A stretch of DNA of 64,000 bases, from NCBI GenBank assembly GCA_001466705.2, contig LATX02000177.1, positions 124,001-188,000 on the forward strand, read 5' to 3'. The notes beneath the pieces are model-generated. The model did not search any database. It was not told the DNA's origin and saw nothing but the letters and a program-made list of their open reading frames with translations. How positions within the stretch are numbered: position 1 is the first letter of the stretch; every line of letters begins with the position of its first letter. Positions 1 to 12,030 of this stretch are shown here, piece after piece. This DNA comes from Moniliophthora roreri (lineage: Eukaryota; Basidiomycota; Agaricomycetes; Agaricales; Marasmiaceae). A program made the position numbers and the translations under genes.

Positions 1-2100
1 AGCCGTCGCGTTCCCTGCAGATAGCCTTGGGGGATATCGGAGAGAACGCAAGAAACGGAAAGACGCCAATTCGTACGGGCAAGGGATGCGCGAGGACTTT
101 GTCTTCGTTTTCGAGGTGACACGGTCGAGCTGCCAGTTTCCCGCTTGGAAGACTCCGTCGGTTCAGTTGATGCGAGAGTTGGTTTTTTCGCTAGCACCTA
201 TGTGAGAATGAGCATAACTCGACATACCCAATTCGGTTCGACTAGCACACCAAAGAGTCATCCGTTCCTTCCCGTCGAAGGGGCCATCCGCACATTCCAA
301 CAGGTACTACGATTCATTGCTTTGACCAATCGGGAGCTGTCAATGTTGACACTTGACAGCGGTGAAGTGGTTAACCGGAGATTATCACTTGAAGAAAGTA
401 AATGTTAGTGACAAGTTTCTGATTCTGATTCGGTAGTAGTCTCAAAAGACTTACAACCGCTGGTACTGAGTGACAGGAGGAGTTGTATAGCGCCGCCAAC
501 ACATGTCGTCATGTAGAACATACCGTCCTTGAAGCCGACGGGGTCCAAAAATAGAGCCATTACAGAGAACAAACAGATTCGCATTCATCATTTCGATCGA
601 TAAAAAGTCCAGGAGCATCCGTAAAAACCTCACGCTCCGAGTCGGAAGAACGTTCTCTCCATCGATGTGTGTATTCGAAACGCCTTGGTGTGTTATCTTC
701 CATTCTTGATGTAAATATATCATGCTTCCGTCGACTGTACTCGACTGCAAGTCTTTCGCTTCCTACCAGTATCCATGCCCATATTCTTTTCGGATCCAAA
801 ATATCCATATCCAGCCAGGCATCCCAACATCTTTCTTTTTCGAAATGACGAGAACACCAATGCATGATGTGTTAGACGTTGTGACGGCGGCGGTGGGGAG
901 ATGAGTCGTCCTGTCATGGGATTCGCATTCCGGCCTTGGTCCTCGGAAGATCGAAGACCGAGTCCCTTTCCCAGCCAGACTGATATCACATCTTGTGCAT
1001 GTTTTCTGGATTGTGAAATGAGCATGGATACCGGGGGCATTCTGGTGGTGAGGTTACGCGTTGAAGCTCGAATTTCATTTTGGAAGCTTTCTCGGAAGCG
1101 TGATCATCTGGGTCACGCGACTCACAAATAATATTTTTTTTTTCGTCGCCCCGGCCCGTCCTCTCGCTCTCGCTCTCACCGCCTGGTCGTCAAGGCCCTC
1201 CACCCCTCTTTACCAAGACCTCGGGGACGCGCGAATACAGAATGAAGAAGCTCGGGATAATCATCACTCTAAAAAGGTTGAAGGTGAGTAGTCTAACCCA
1301 ACTTGATATCACGTTCCATGATGATCACTAAAAAAAAATAATGGCGAGCGGTCGCAATGTGCCCCCTACATAAATCCTAGTTATCCTGACTATTAATGTC
1401 TTTTCTTATCTTGCAAATATTCTTCGGCGTAGCGGAAGCTGAAACGTTTTTGTCTTTTTTTTGTTCGGTTTATAGGTTATCGCAACTGAGCTGAGCATTC
1501 TAGGCAAGGTGCTAGTTCATTTCTTTCCTATCATATCACCCTTCCGCTTTCATCTGATAAAGATTATAACAATCCTCCGGCCCTTATCCCGCAAATGGCT
1601 CATCCGGCTCGCATTTTACTGCGAGAGAAGAGAACGTTTACAGCAAGCTTCAAAGTTGTAGCTTTATCGATCATGGGCCTCTCACGCGGGTACCTTCGGC
1701 CTCGGGTGTGCTTCTCATTCCTACATCGTCGGCCAAGGAATCGGAGGTGCCGCATTCGACTTAGACCAGTAACCAGTGAACATGTCAACCCCGAGAAAAA
1801 AAAGAAAGAATTACTGTCTTACTGTCACCCCTTTGCATGTCAACGATATACACGAATCATGGGAACCCCCCAATACACTCCGTCCCTGGCTGGCATTTTT
1901 CACATGCTTTGGATTGATACATCGTTTGACATTACAGTAATCGCGATGTACTTTAATGGTATAGGTATAGGTATAGGTAATGGAATCTATTGTACAACTC
2001 TTGAAGGGAGTGTAATGCGTAGTAAGTGTCCAGGATGATGGTGTGGTTGTAATCTGTGTAGTTGTATAAGCTATTGCTTCCCCTGCGTCGGCGATATCAA
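1..2100. other. No confident gene; a few exon-like stretches
   Basis: I see no recognisable gene here. On the minus strand, 451-750 holds an open frame with a plausible protein ending (around SIFGPRRLQGRYVLHDD), which could be the 3' exon of an unrecognised gene. On the plus strand near 1640-1770 a short frame ends in GQGIGGAAFDLDQ before a stop and could be the last exon of a very small protein. Neither could be linked to a family, and both sit among overlapping short frames, so no CDS is called. T-rich and A-rich runs occur near 1130 and 1330. Confidence 0.3.
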
Positions 2101-2156
2101 TAGGTTATCTTCTCGTTCTTTCATTGTTGGTGTGGGTGCCTACAACACACACAAGG

Positions 2157-3500
2157 TCAAAAATCAATGCTCCCCGCACACGGAGAGAGACGACGACATA
2201 CCTCCTCAACGTCCGGACTCCTCAAATGCTCTCTCGGTATATAATCAAAATACTCTTCCGGAAACTCATTCCCATTCAACGTCCAACTCCCAACCGTATC
2301 CCTTTCCTTCCGATGTCCACAGGCAGCAGCAGGTTCCGGAACCGTCACCGTTAACGCACTCAAATCCATCCTCGGTAACGAAAATCTATCTCTACACTCC
2401 CAATTCACATTTCCTGTTGTCGTACTTGCGCTTACCCAGAAGAGCAAAAGGGCGTTGATCGTTACCTACAGAGGGGGGGGAGGGCCCATATGGTCAGCTC
2501 GAGGGTAAGAAGGGAGAGGGAGGAAGGGGGACACATTACATCAATAACACAATTCGTCAAACAAATCCACCCAATCTCACTCCCCTGTAACCCAATCATA
2601 ACGAGTATATTCATCGCCGAAACTGTCAAACTCCCACAAGCTGCTATCAAAGTCCTCTTTGCGACGATTTTGAGACGGGGGCTCATAGGGTGAGAACGCC
2701 AGAATGGCCAAAGGAACATGGCGGTGAAAAAGACGTTTTGGGTTAGTTCGTATGTGGCGAGGCTTATTGTCCTGCGGTGCGTGGGGTGGGGTTAGCGTTG
2801 AGTGTTGCCAAGGGGGAGAGAGAGAGAGGAGGGGGGGAAGATACGCACGAAAACGATCTCAACCCCAGAACACAAACACCATCCCTATTCATCATACTAC
2901 TCCTCCCCAAGATCATCATTAAAATCACAGCGATGTATCCCAATTGGACAGTCAAGCAAATTTGGTACACGGTTGTTTTGAGACGGGGTGTTTGGTTGCC
3001 TGCTGACCAGACGATGTAGACTTTTTCGACGAGGAATGCGTATATCAACATCTAAGCCGAGAAGCGGGAAGGGAATGAATACAAGTAGAGGGCCAGAGAG
3101 AGAGATGGACACATACCTTACTACTCCCATAAAAACATATACACAACAAGATCGCCAAGGAACATGTTGATAAAGATCCGTCAATGTTGACGCCAAGAGA
3201 GAGGATCCCAGAGAAGAAGACGAATATCCAGCTAATTCAGTCCGTGTTAGATTGCCGAAAAAAGCGGGGTGGAAAGAGGGGGGGACGTACGAATCCAATA
3301 ATACAAGCAAAATACACGTTCGACCCCATGTTAAATGTTTCCATGTTGAGAGAGACCAAGGAGGTATACGGCGGGATATACAGTATGAAAGGAGGGAGGA
3401 ACCTATAATAAGTAGTATCGATGGATTAGTGTGCCATGTGGAAGCGAGTGGTGGCGGACGGGGACGTACCCAGTAAATGCATACAACTTGAAACTATGTG
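2157..3500 (-). CDS. Multi-pass membrane protein, paralogue 1 of a five-member local family
   Basis: No biochemical function is known to me for this family, which I recall only as unnamed agaricomycete transmembrane proteins. Reading the minus strand, the exons give, in order: LSYCISRR followed by WKHLTWGRTC and a hydrophobic stretch (about 3400-3300); a membrane segment ending in CFYGSSK (about 3120-3180); IYAFLVEKVYIVWS followed by TPRLKTTVY and another membrane segment (3051-2840); MFLWPFWRSHPMSPRLK and a following segment (2740-2540); and a last membrane segment with a hydrophilic tail (2447-2157). The same block order occurs in the paralogues at 15.4, 19.2, 26.4 and 29.6 kb. The tail differs from theirs and lacks the RRxS ending. 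The 5' exon and start codon are not resolved, and a further short 3' exon toward 2100 is possible. A long perfect hairpin lies directly upstream. Confidence 0.6.
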
Positions 3501-3583
3501 TAATGAGTGATAATTCACGTCCATATGTACACCCGACATCGTGTTGTGTATGCTTGGAGGGTAAGGGAGGGTAAGGGAGGGGN

Positions 3584-3754
3584 TCTCACACGTAACTTCG
3601 TAACACTCGCAACTCACGCGTTCGAGTCGGTAATTCTTTATATTCAAGTGTAAACTTTAAAAACATCCAAGGTGCTTTTAAAGTTTACACTTGAATATAA
3701 AGAATTACCGACTCGAACGCGTGAGTTGCGAGTGTTACGAAGTTACGTGTGAGA
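3584..3754. repeat. Perfect 79-bp inverted repeat (hairpin)
   Basis: The arms 3584-3662 and 3676-3754 are exact reverse complements around a 13-nt loop (3663-3675). The single ambiguous base N at 3583 directly abuts the left arm. Sequence outside the arms is not palindromic. It could be a miniature element, a hairpin-RNA source or a local assembly or fold-back artefact; sequence alone does not decide. It lies just 5' of the membrane-protein gene read on the minus strand. Confidence 0.9.
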
Positions 3755-5046
3755 GGTTGCAATATGTCATACATCAAGAGCTGCTTGTGACGGGTAGAAT
3801 GTAACCTTATGGATATGATGTGATTAGTGATTGCTTCCCGTCTTCGAGAGGGCAGATTGTGTCGGCAAACATGTTATTTTTGAACGGCATTTTCGGGGAG
3901 AAGGAGAGTGGTAGACTGCGAGAGAGAGAGGGGGTGATTTGATTCGTATCGTTGATCATGAGGCTGGTGTTACGAAGAAGCACATAAACCACGTTACAAG
4001 TGTGAGAACAAGTATTGAATACTCCGCCAATGATAATTTATTATTTCGTTTGTTATGTAGTACCCGATTGTGACCGTCAACTTCTAAATATCCCGAACGC
4101 CGACCGCCAACGCCACAGAAGCAGTGCATACATAGTCGGGTGTTTTGTTGCGTTACTTATCAAGTCCAGGGTTCACATCACTAAAATATATAATTGTGCT
4201 AATGGCTATTTTTGACTGCGCTTAGTAGAGCGTTTTAGCAATTGTAAAAGCCAAGCCTGAACGTGAGCATGAAAAGCCCTATAGACTCGAGTGGAGACGC
4301 ATTTCCAGCCGGGGATTGACATGGTGCATTCACCATCCGCAGAAGCATAAAGTGCGAAAGAGTGCGAGCCTGGATTCCGAGTCGGCACGCACTGATAGTA
4401 TGCTTAATCGCCACCTGATCGCCACTCTTTTTTTAAGGTTGATCGTCTAGTTTCTACGTTTGGTCCTAATCATGCTTGATGCTCAGAACACACCGAAATC
4501 GCCGTATGGCGCAGACGAGGAGACAGGGCCTAGGGAAGCGCTTGTGTAGCACCGAGAGCTGCCTGCCAACGGCAGAATATTGGCACTCTGGTCCAAAGTA
4601 ACGGATGCCGAGGTTCCGAATTGACGAAAATATCGGTGCATCGGTGCATATATCATTATGATACAGTATGTAGATGGGTCCTTTGGTTTCGAGAAATCCA
4701 GAACGTAGCGTAAAAGGCCCAAGATTGATTTCTTCAACTCTTTTGAGACGACACCGCAAAAGACTCGCTTTGGTCAAGATCTAGGAACTAGAAATTGCAA
4801 GATGCAAGAATGCAACGTGTAACATGATATCTTCCTTTTGAACTCGTGTTCAAAGGGTACTCGGTAGTTCAGGAAGGAGGCAGCGATGGTGGTGTACAAG
4901 GGGAAAGAGGCTGCCGCCGGGATGGCGCCTTCAGCTGCGTGGCCTACTGTATTTGGCATTGTCACCAGTCACCGTCACCTTTCGCTCGTTATGGCAACTG
5001 CTTTTTTTGCATCCTCACGCCCACTGACTCGGACCTTGGAATCTGA
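3755..5046. other. Intergenic, nothing recognised
   Basis: Only short frames of 60-100 codons occur here, overlapping one another on both strands and resembling no family I know. The last ~150 bases before 5047 are the likely 5' region of the Sec2-like gene. Confidence 0.5.
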
Positions 5047-6611
5047 ATGCTCCACTTCCCTTCCTCCTACAACGCCCTTCCAAAACGAACAGACAGTCTC
5101 AATGCAACTCAGAAAAAATCCGTCCCTTCAGAATCCCTTCCTATTCTCCTAAAAATCGAAGAAGAATTACACGATGCAAGACGTGTCCATCAGCATGGAC
5201 AAGAAGATGATTTGAGAATGGCGTTGAATATGGTGATTAAGCGGGTAGGCGAGTTGGTGCGTATTGCTCCCTTCGTGTTGAATTAGAAGCTGACATGAGC
5301 GAATATTATATTATAGAGTTCACTTTTGAGCGAAACATATAAAGAAAAAGCCGACCTCCAAGTCCAACTCAACGTTGCAAAATCAAATCTTCAGCTTGTT
5401 ATCTCGAATAATGAAATGCTAGAAGAAGCTATCAAGTCGGGGAATAATGCTAAAGATGTTGGTTGGAGAAGGTCGGGGGATAGGGCGTCGATGGAGAGGA
5501 GAGCGTACGGTAGCAATTCTAGCGTGGATATACCGACACCTTCACCAGCAGAGAGTAATGATGTACAAACTCCAATTTCACCAGTACCATCCTCTGCAAC
5601 GCCAACGACAGCACCACCACAAGAAAGCAGGTTTTTCAGATTTCGATTCAGCAATAATGCTACCTCTTCCTCCCCTTCCTCCTCTTCAAACCCCAATACC
5701 AACTCGAGACCTCCAAGTCGGACGAGTACACCTCCCATTCATCCTCCTCATCTTCATCACTTAGCATCATCATCAATGACGTCCCTCCATACACCTCTAC
5801 ACACTCAAATCGAAGATTTGACAACCGAACTAGAAAAAGCAAAGGCAGCTAAAGAGGCTGTTATAAAGGAGAAGAAAGAGTTGGAACAAGAGCTCGAATC
5901 GTTATCTCAAGCGCTGTTTGAGGAGGTGCGTAAATGCGTTTTCCCTCCCCCTTCCCCCTTCCCTCTTCCCCTTCAACTGATGGTTTTCTTTTGGGGGTTG
6001 ATCAGGCAAACAAAATGGTCGCCCAAGAACGTATCAAACGCGCTGAAACGGAAGAAGAGCTCAAGGAAGCTAGACAGCAAAAAGAGGCGTTGAAAAGTGC
6101 TCTAAAAGTCGTTGAGAATGAGATGGAGGTTTTGCGTGGGCGGGCGGGGACATCCATCTCAAGATCAAGATCATCTTCGGAAGTCGGACTCAAATCACCA
6201 CCTCGGACACCTTCACGTTCGCCTTCACCTCCATCATCATCGTTACACAAGGAACAAGCTCAAGAAAGGAATTGGAAGGATCATCCTCTAGAAGCAACGA
6301 CACCGAAACCGGAGAATGTACCGTTACCCGAGTCGCCGGAACGAGAAAGGGAAAGAGAAAGGGAAAGGGAACGAGTGTCTTCTCTTTCTCCTACTTCTTC
6401 GCCGGGTTCGGGGTTGGGTTTGAGTTTGGGTTCATTGGGTGACGAATTTGGTGCTTCGCCTTGGGCTGACATGACATCCTCTTCCTCGGCTTCAGTTTCG
6501 ATGCCCTCATTACCGCTAGAAGGAGTAGATGCACCCCCAAAAGCGAAATCACTAAAACGAAGTGATTCGCAGAGTTTTTATGCGGCTGCGCATGCGATGA
6601 GGATGGCTTGA
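5047..6611 (+). CDS. SEC2: Sec2-type Rab GTPase exchange factor, coiled coil
   Basis: Three exons join in frame: 5047-5256, 5317-5925 and 6006-6611 (introns of 60 and 80 nt, GT-AG), about 474 residues. Residues 25-115 are charged and heptad-like. After a Ser/Pro/Thr-rich linker, a second coiled coil spans roughly residues 220-315 with the signature SLSQALFEEANKMVAQE created exactly at the second splice junction. That motif is typical of the Sec2/Rabin8/GRAB GEF domain, which as a coiled-coil dimer activates Sec4/Rab8-type GTPases on secretory vesicles. The C-terminal third is Ser/Pro-rich with an Arg/Glu repeat near 6345-6375. The upstream coiled coil resembles other long rod proteins, so the domain call rests on the splice-site motif. 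The start at 5047 is the first ATG in frame; an extra 5' exon cannot be excluded. Confidence 0.65.
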
Positions 6612-9600
6612 CGGATGATGCATACATACATACATACGTACATACCTACCATTTTTTCTTCCACCTTACACTCTTCAAGTCTTTCTGTGCTGCTCGTGTA
6701 TTCGAAAACAAAAAGTAGAAAACGTGCCTTGTTACCGATATACCGATATATACCAATACACAGTCTTCTTTTGCATGTGGGTTTTACCGGATTACCGTGG
6801 TGAATGCCGCGGAGACAAAAAAAAAAAGACCAAAATTTAAAATGACATTTATTGACGTGCTCGCCACGCCACCGTCGATCGAGAGGAACCGGTACCTGCT
6901 AAGTACTAGCTAGTCGGTGCCTCGGCCGCGGGCAATGGAGATGCCGTTTGACGTTCCCCCTCCCCGCTCTTGGTCTTTTTTTGGGTTCGTGTAACAGAGT
7001 CACTTGTTTCCGAGATTAACGTCTGTACGGTCTATGAACCATGAAAGGTAATGGAGTATTTGGGGGGGGGGGGGATAGGATCGTCATATATTTTTAGGAA
7101 CCTTTTTGATTTACCGTGACACGAGTCTGGGTGGGGGTTCTCCAAAAGACACGTTTCAAACGTTCAACTTTTTTCAAATGCCGGTAACGTATATACTGTA
7201 CGTCGTTTTCATACCACGAGTGTGCCATGCCATGCCAGGTGGGCGAGTTGCTGTACCCATGCGTACACCACGGATCGATAACGATACGATAATAACCACT
7301 ACTGAGTCCCATGATTCTCTCTCTCTCTCCACATTTTTTGCACTTACGTGCACCACGGAGATCTCAAGTGTTTCTGGTCGAATGCGGAGGCCCCACAATT
7401 TCTGATTTGTTCCTTTTTTTTTGCCCGAGGATGTAGGAAGCACGCCGAATGTACCCGTGTGAGAAGCATTGAGAGTACAATACCTTCCCCAATCGCGCAG
7501 CGCTGATTGCCAGGTCAGATAAAGACAACTCCAACTCTCGCAGTAAAGGCGAAAACTACCGGCCGGTGAACAGCACTCTTTCGTTACTTATCAGATGCGA
7601 ACGAAAAGGAAGGAAGGTCTTGGAGTGGTATTGGCGGAAAGATACGTTGAACAAGGGAAACAGAATGATGATTACTACTTATCGACGATACCTGTAACAA
7701 AATCAATTTCAGTTACATGTACATCAAAAAACGCAAGATGAGGGGGAGAAAGTATATCAGAATAACTAGGATTTGTTGTTTTTTTAATGACAGAAGAGGC
7801 ACATTGCGGTCGCTCGCCATTGAAAGGTTGAATCATCATGGATCGGAAAAGAAAAAAAAAAACCAAGTCGGGTTAGGCTACTTACCTTCAACCTTTCTGG
7901 AGTCTCTCCCTTTTTCCATTTGTACGTCTCTGAGGTTGGCCTTGTTTTATGGATGGAGGTGGTGGTGAGAGTGAGAAGACCGTGACGGTTACGATTCCGA
8001 AAATATTTTTTGTTCGCCGCGTGATCGCGTGATCACGCGCACGTTTCTTGGCCTCTAATCCGCGACCGTGACGACGCGTTGGATAAAACAACAATCTCCT
8101 CCTCGTATTGAGCCGGGCTAACGACGAATAAACCTTTCACTGTGCTACTGCTAATTGGGAAATTGGAATGGAGGTGCAGTTCTCATTCAGTTGTTTCCAT
8201 TTTCTCTGAATCCTGAATCCTTTCATTCCAGATCTACAGCAAAAGCGGCGATTCCCCATAGTACAACGTGCAGCGTGCTTTTGTATAACGATGGTGACAT
8301 GTTTTATATCCGTATCCCCGATTCAGAACCAGGAATGACTTCAGGATGGCATTATCTTTTTCTGTTTCGCAGTGACAACGAGCACGGACATGTTCTGGCC
8401 TTTTTGCCACTGTCACTGTCAGGAGATTACAATCTCCCGGATTAAGTGTCACCCGACGCTTTGAAACCCGCAGAAATGTCATTTTCAGAATGCACCATGG
8501 GAAAGGGTGATGTCGAATTCAGTTTGAGATTTGGGAACCGAACTGGGGAAGTGTGGGTATGGGCTATGTCGTCGTATCTTTATGGGGCTTTTGATTGCGA
8601 CATATTCCAGTACTTTGGTGAAAGCTGGGACTTAAGGACACACGTGCGGCCTGGCATTGGTCAAGATTCAACTACCAGTGCGTCGGTTTCATTCGCTTTG
8701 ATACCTCCAATCCGAAACTTTCGTATTTAGGCTGGATTTCATTCTTATCAACTTGACTCTATGTGAAACCTACTATTATCCCATCCAAAATCTTCATTTC
8801 ATGCGAAGAAACATTCGATCCTGACGAGCGAGCCGCGATTGTTAGTTTTCTTTTTTTTTTTGGAGAGGTAAAAACCGTGCCTATGTCCTAAATATACACT
8901 GACATCTTCTTTCTCCATATTACAGGCTACAGGCAGTCTAATATGACATGCCCGTTCGCCACTGCCGTGGAAGAATAGACTCTGGCTATGGGCAGTATGT
9001 ACCTGTTGGAAAGCCTCGGACACCACTGAGAGACTTTATCTTTATCTCGACGGCTCCAAAGCCGAATAACGGGCGAGTCATTAAAATCCGAATATCAGGA
9101 CCTATAGTGATTCTGACACTTTCTGCCCCCCCAGCGCAGGTCCCGCCACCGTCATGGGCTCTCGATCGAGCGTCATGTAGCAATGAAGTACATGTCAGAA
9201 TGCTGGGATCGATCTCAAGGAATGGTTTTATTGGATTCTTGGAGAGTTGACTGGACCCGAGCTAGGTATCTATGTACCGTAGAACCCTGCGAGTTGTGAC
9301 TGGTGTTGATCTCACATCGTTAAAGGCCACTCTATCGTCTTCCGAGCTCCTCCGGCGGTTCGACATATCGAAAATGGCAGACACTCTCCTTCTGTCTATC
9401 CCAATGGGTGCTCGGGTGCGTCTGCCGATCCTTGCCAGCGCTTGCGTTCAAATCTTCTCAAGTTCAAATTCCTATGACGGAGATTTCCATGTCCCTCAAT
9501 ATCACCTTCTCGGACACGCTGCGAGCCTCAGAAGCCTTCACAAGCATGATCCAGCTGGAAGCCACTTCTTTCGGGGATATCCGTGCTTCCGTAGGATGGA

Positions 9601-9846
9601 CACCCGGCGTCTGCAATGGTACAGCGATCAGAAATCCTATCAATGATGACTTGTTCGACGGTGATGGTGACCTCGGTCCTCAGCGAGCTGGGTGAGACCC
9701 AGTGCTGCGCCTCAAAAAAAAAAAAGTCATGAAACAGGTGTACTAACCAAGAGAAGCCAACCAGCCAGCCACTGTGATGCTTCTCTACCCACGCTCATAA
9801 TCTGTAGTATTTAAACCCTCCTAGAACCGTTCGATATCCAAAAACG
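6612..9846. other. Intergenic with an unresolved candidate gene at about 8155-9695 (+)
   Basis: From 6612 to 8150 there is only simple sequence (CATA repeats near 6620, an A-run near 6818, a G-run near 7065) and short frames. Between 8155 and 9695 the plus strand has several protein-like stretches in different frames: RFGNRTGEVWVWAM near 8530, WRVDWTRARYLCTVEPCE near 9245, and SFGDIRASVGWTPGVCNGT near 9570. They could be exons of one gene, but I could not join them convincingly or assign a family, so it is recorded only as a possibility. Confidence 0.3.
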
Positions 9847-11593
9847 ATGTCTCACTCTTACTCTTCCACCACTTTTGATCTATGGCCTACCCCATCTCGT
9901 CCTCCGTCTCTTACATCACCCGGTAGACTACCTGGCTCCAGTTCCCATGAATCTGTACAGATCTTGCGTCAAGTCCTAAAGGACAATCACGAGAAATGGC
10001 ATATATTCTTTGACGATTTCCCAAGGCACAAGTACGTCGCACTTTTTCCACGTTTTTGTTGCCAAGGAAAAGAGAGAATGAGAGAAGCTAAACGCGCCTT
10101 GCGGTTTTTGTTCTAGTCATATCACTCACCATCTACTAGCCATATGGGCTATGGGCGCAGACGGAGATATCATTCGCAGGGTATACGACCATGATATACA
10201 GATCCAAAGGCCAATCGGTAGTTCTCCAGAAGTGATTACGAAGGAGAATGTGTATAAGCATGTTGGGGATGCTAGGTGTGCTCCGTGCCGTTTTGCGATT
10301 CATACCATTATTCTCTAACAAGTTACGATTTCTGCGCGCGTGCGCGGGGGCAGGTACTACAAAGCCTACCTAGATTTTTTCAAAGATGCTATACGCGAAC
10401 GAGACCCTGGTAAAGTTATGGAAGATTACATCTTCTCCTACGAAGCCAACTATGGGCAGGATAAGCCAGAGATGCTGGCTAGGATGATGGCTGGACTGGG
10501 GCATGGGCTGATACATTTAGGGTATGGCGCAGAGTTCGGGTTGCCTGGAATGTTTGTTCAAGGCATGTTCCTTCGCGCTGGGATGTCGAATGTATTATTG
10601 AAAGGCTTTTGTATAGGCCTTGCTCAAGCAGCAGCGTCGAATTGGCCTAGTGCACCTATTCATCCTCCTTCGTTGTTTCAAGGAAGCATTGAGAAAGGAT
10701 CGCAGCCGCCGCTACATGCGTTCACTGTCATATCACGCCTGCTCGCAGATGCCAAGTTTGTCACCAAAGGAGAAAACTTTATCGAAATGTGGGGTGATGC
10801 ACTCAAAGTAGGAGATGCAGTGTATGAGCTGGTCGAACAGTGGTTGCCTGGGGCTTCCGAAATTGAGAAGAAGATTGAGGAGCTGCATTGGGTGGCGGCC
10901 CTTTTGTACGCCGTTTCTGGGTATAAGAGGGGCGAGGTAGTTGGGAGGGGGAACGATGATAGGGGGTTCAACGCGGATTTCGTTTCGTGAGTTGTTTTGG
11001 ACTCATACTTCTATATTACAGCTCATACTGACGTGTTTTGTAGGATGCACTTTGCTACAGCCTCAATCTTCCTCTCGTCGCTCATGCCATTCCTCACAAT
11101 GCGCTCCCAACTGATCCTTCTCCGTAGCTCGTTTGGTATGATGCTACTATGGTGGATCGCCCTCGGTAGACCCGAGCTAGATGTCTCGGCGTTCTTTGAC
11201 GAGCCGTTACTCGATATCTCTTCTACGGTCGATTCCACCGTAAGCAATAGTGTTACACTACCTAATCTAAACGGAATTACGCCAAAAAACAACCCAAACC
11301 CATGGCTCGGTATCATTCAACAGTCACTTGTACACCCAGACGACCATCTACCTAAACTGGTACGGTCTCTGCTCCACTTTTCTGACCTGTATGGGTGCAC
11401 GGCTCCGAGTACCTTTAATGACACGGGGCTTGACGGGGCTGAAAAGATTGATGGAACCTTATTTTTGAGGGCGGCATTTTGGACGTTCAAGAGGCTGGAA
11501 AAGTTTGAAGAGGGGAAAGAGCCACCCGAATTCCTGGTATATGGGTGGGATTTCAAGACGTTCAGGGACGGGTTGAAAGGTGCTATGTCTTAA
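9847..11593 (+). CDS. Questin oxidase-like family protein (DUF4243)
   Basis: Four exons join cleanly (9847-10031, 10117-10275, 10354-10986, 11044-11593) to 508 codons plus stop. The family is named after GedK-type enzymes that open an anthraquinone ring (questin to desmethylsulochrin) by a Baeyer-Villiger-like oxidation; many fungal members have no known substrate. Visible hallmarks are HNHITHHLLAIWAMGA at about residues 61-76, the first intron falling inside the HN pair; the YYKAYLDFF block after the second intron; and GLGHGLIHLGYGAEFG at about 162-177. No signal peptide is seen, so it is probably cytoplasmic. The 3' neighbour, transcribed toward it, is a secreted FAD-dependent oxidase. No polyketide synthase lies in the window, so a pathway role is unsupported. 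The gene looks intact. Confidence 0.85.
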
Positions 11594-11774
11594 TGGCGTC
11601 TCGTAAGGACATTGAATCGCAAGTGAATAACATTGACAGCGGCCATGTATTGGGTGGTATGTATCTATGGTAGTGCTCCCGTGAATATCACATATACAGA
11701 GATAGATGCTTACGTTCCCCCCCGCACCGCTGGCTCTTGAATGGAAACACCAAGCGATACGTGCTAGGCCATAT

Positions 11775-11932
11775 CAAGACTATACAGCGAAAACGTGCAC
11801 TTGTTCAAATAATATCACGGCGGAAGAATGTGACTTGTCGTAGAGGTAGAGATCCATACCAAGACTATACAGCGAAAACGTGCACTTGTTCAAACAATAT
11901 CACGGCGGAAGAATGTGACTTGTCGCATAGAG
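11775..11932. repeat. 85-bp direct tandem duplication, two copies
   Basis: A segment of about 70 bp, starting CAAGACTATACAGCGAAAAC at 11775, recurs at 11860 with only a few differences, a period of 85 bp. It lies between the 3' ends of two convergent genes, so it may belong to their 3' flanks. It is not coding in any recognisable way. Confidence 0.85.
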
Positions 11933-12030
11933 ATTCAATTAAGTACGATACAAGTTTAAAAGTAAGCAATATGAATGGTATGAGAGCAATATACTATATC
12001 TAAAGTGGTAATAAATAATGAATTGGAACA

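Noticed and set aside
1595..2038. 147-codon plus-strand frame
   Set aside because: Composition is basic and low-complexity, and a shorter frame with a better protein ending overlaps it; no family resemblance.
3584..3754. Reading the hairpin as a simple large fold-back assembly error
   Set aside because: The palindrome stops exactly at the arms and the outer flanks are unrelated, so it is not an extended fold-back; a local artefact remains possible.
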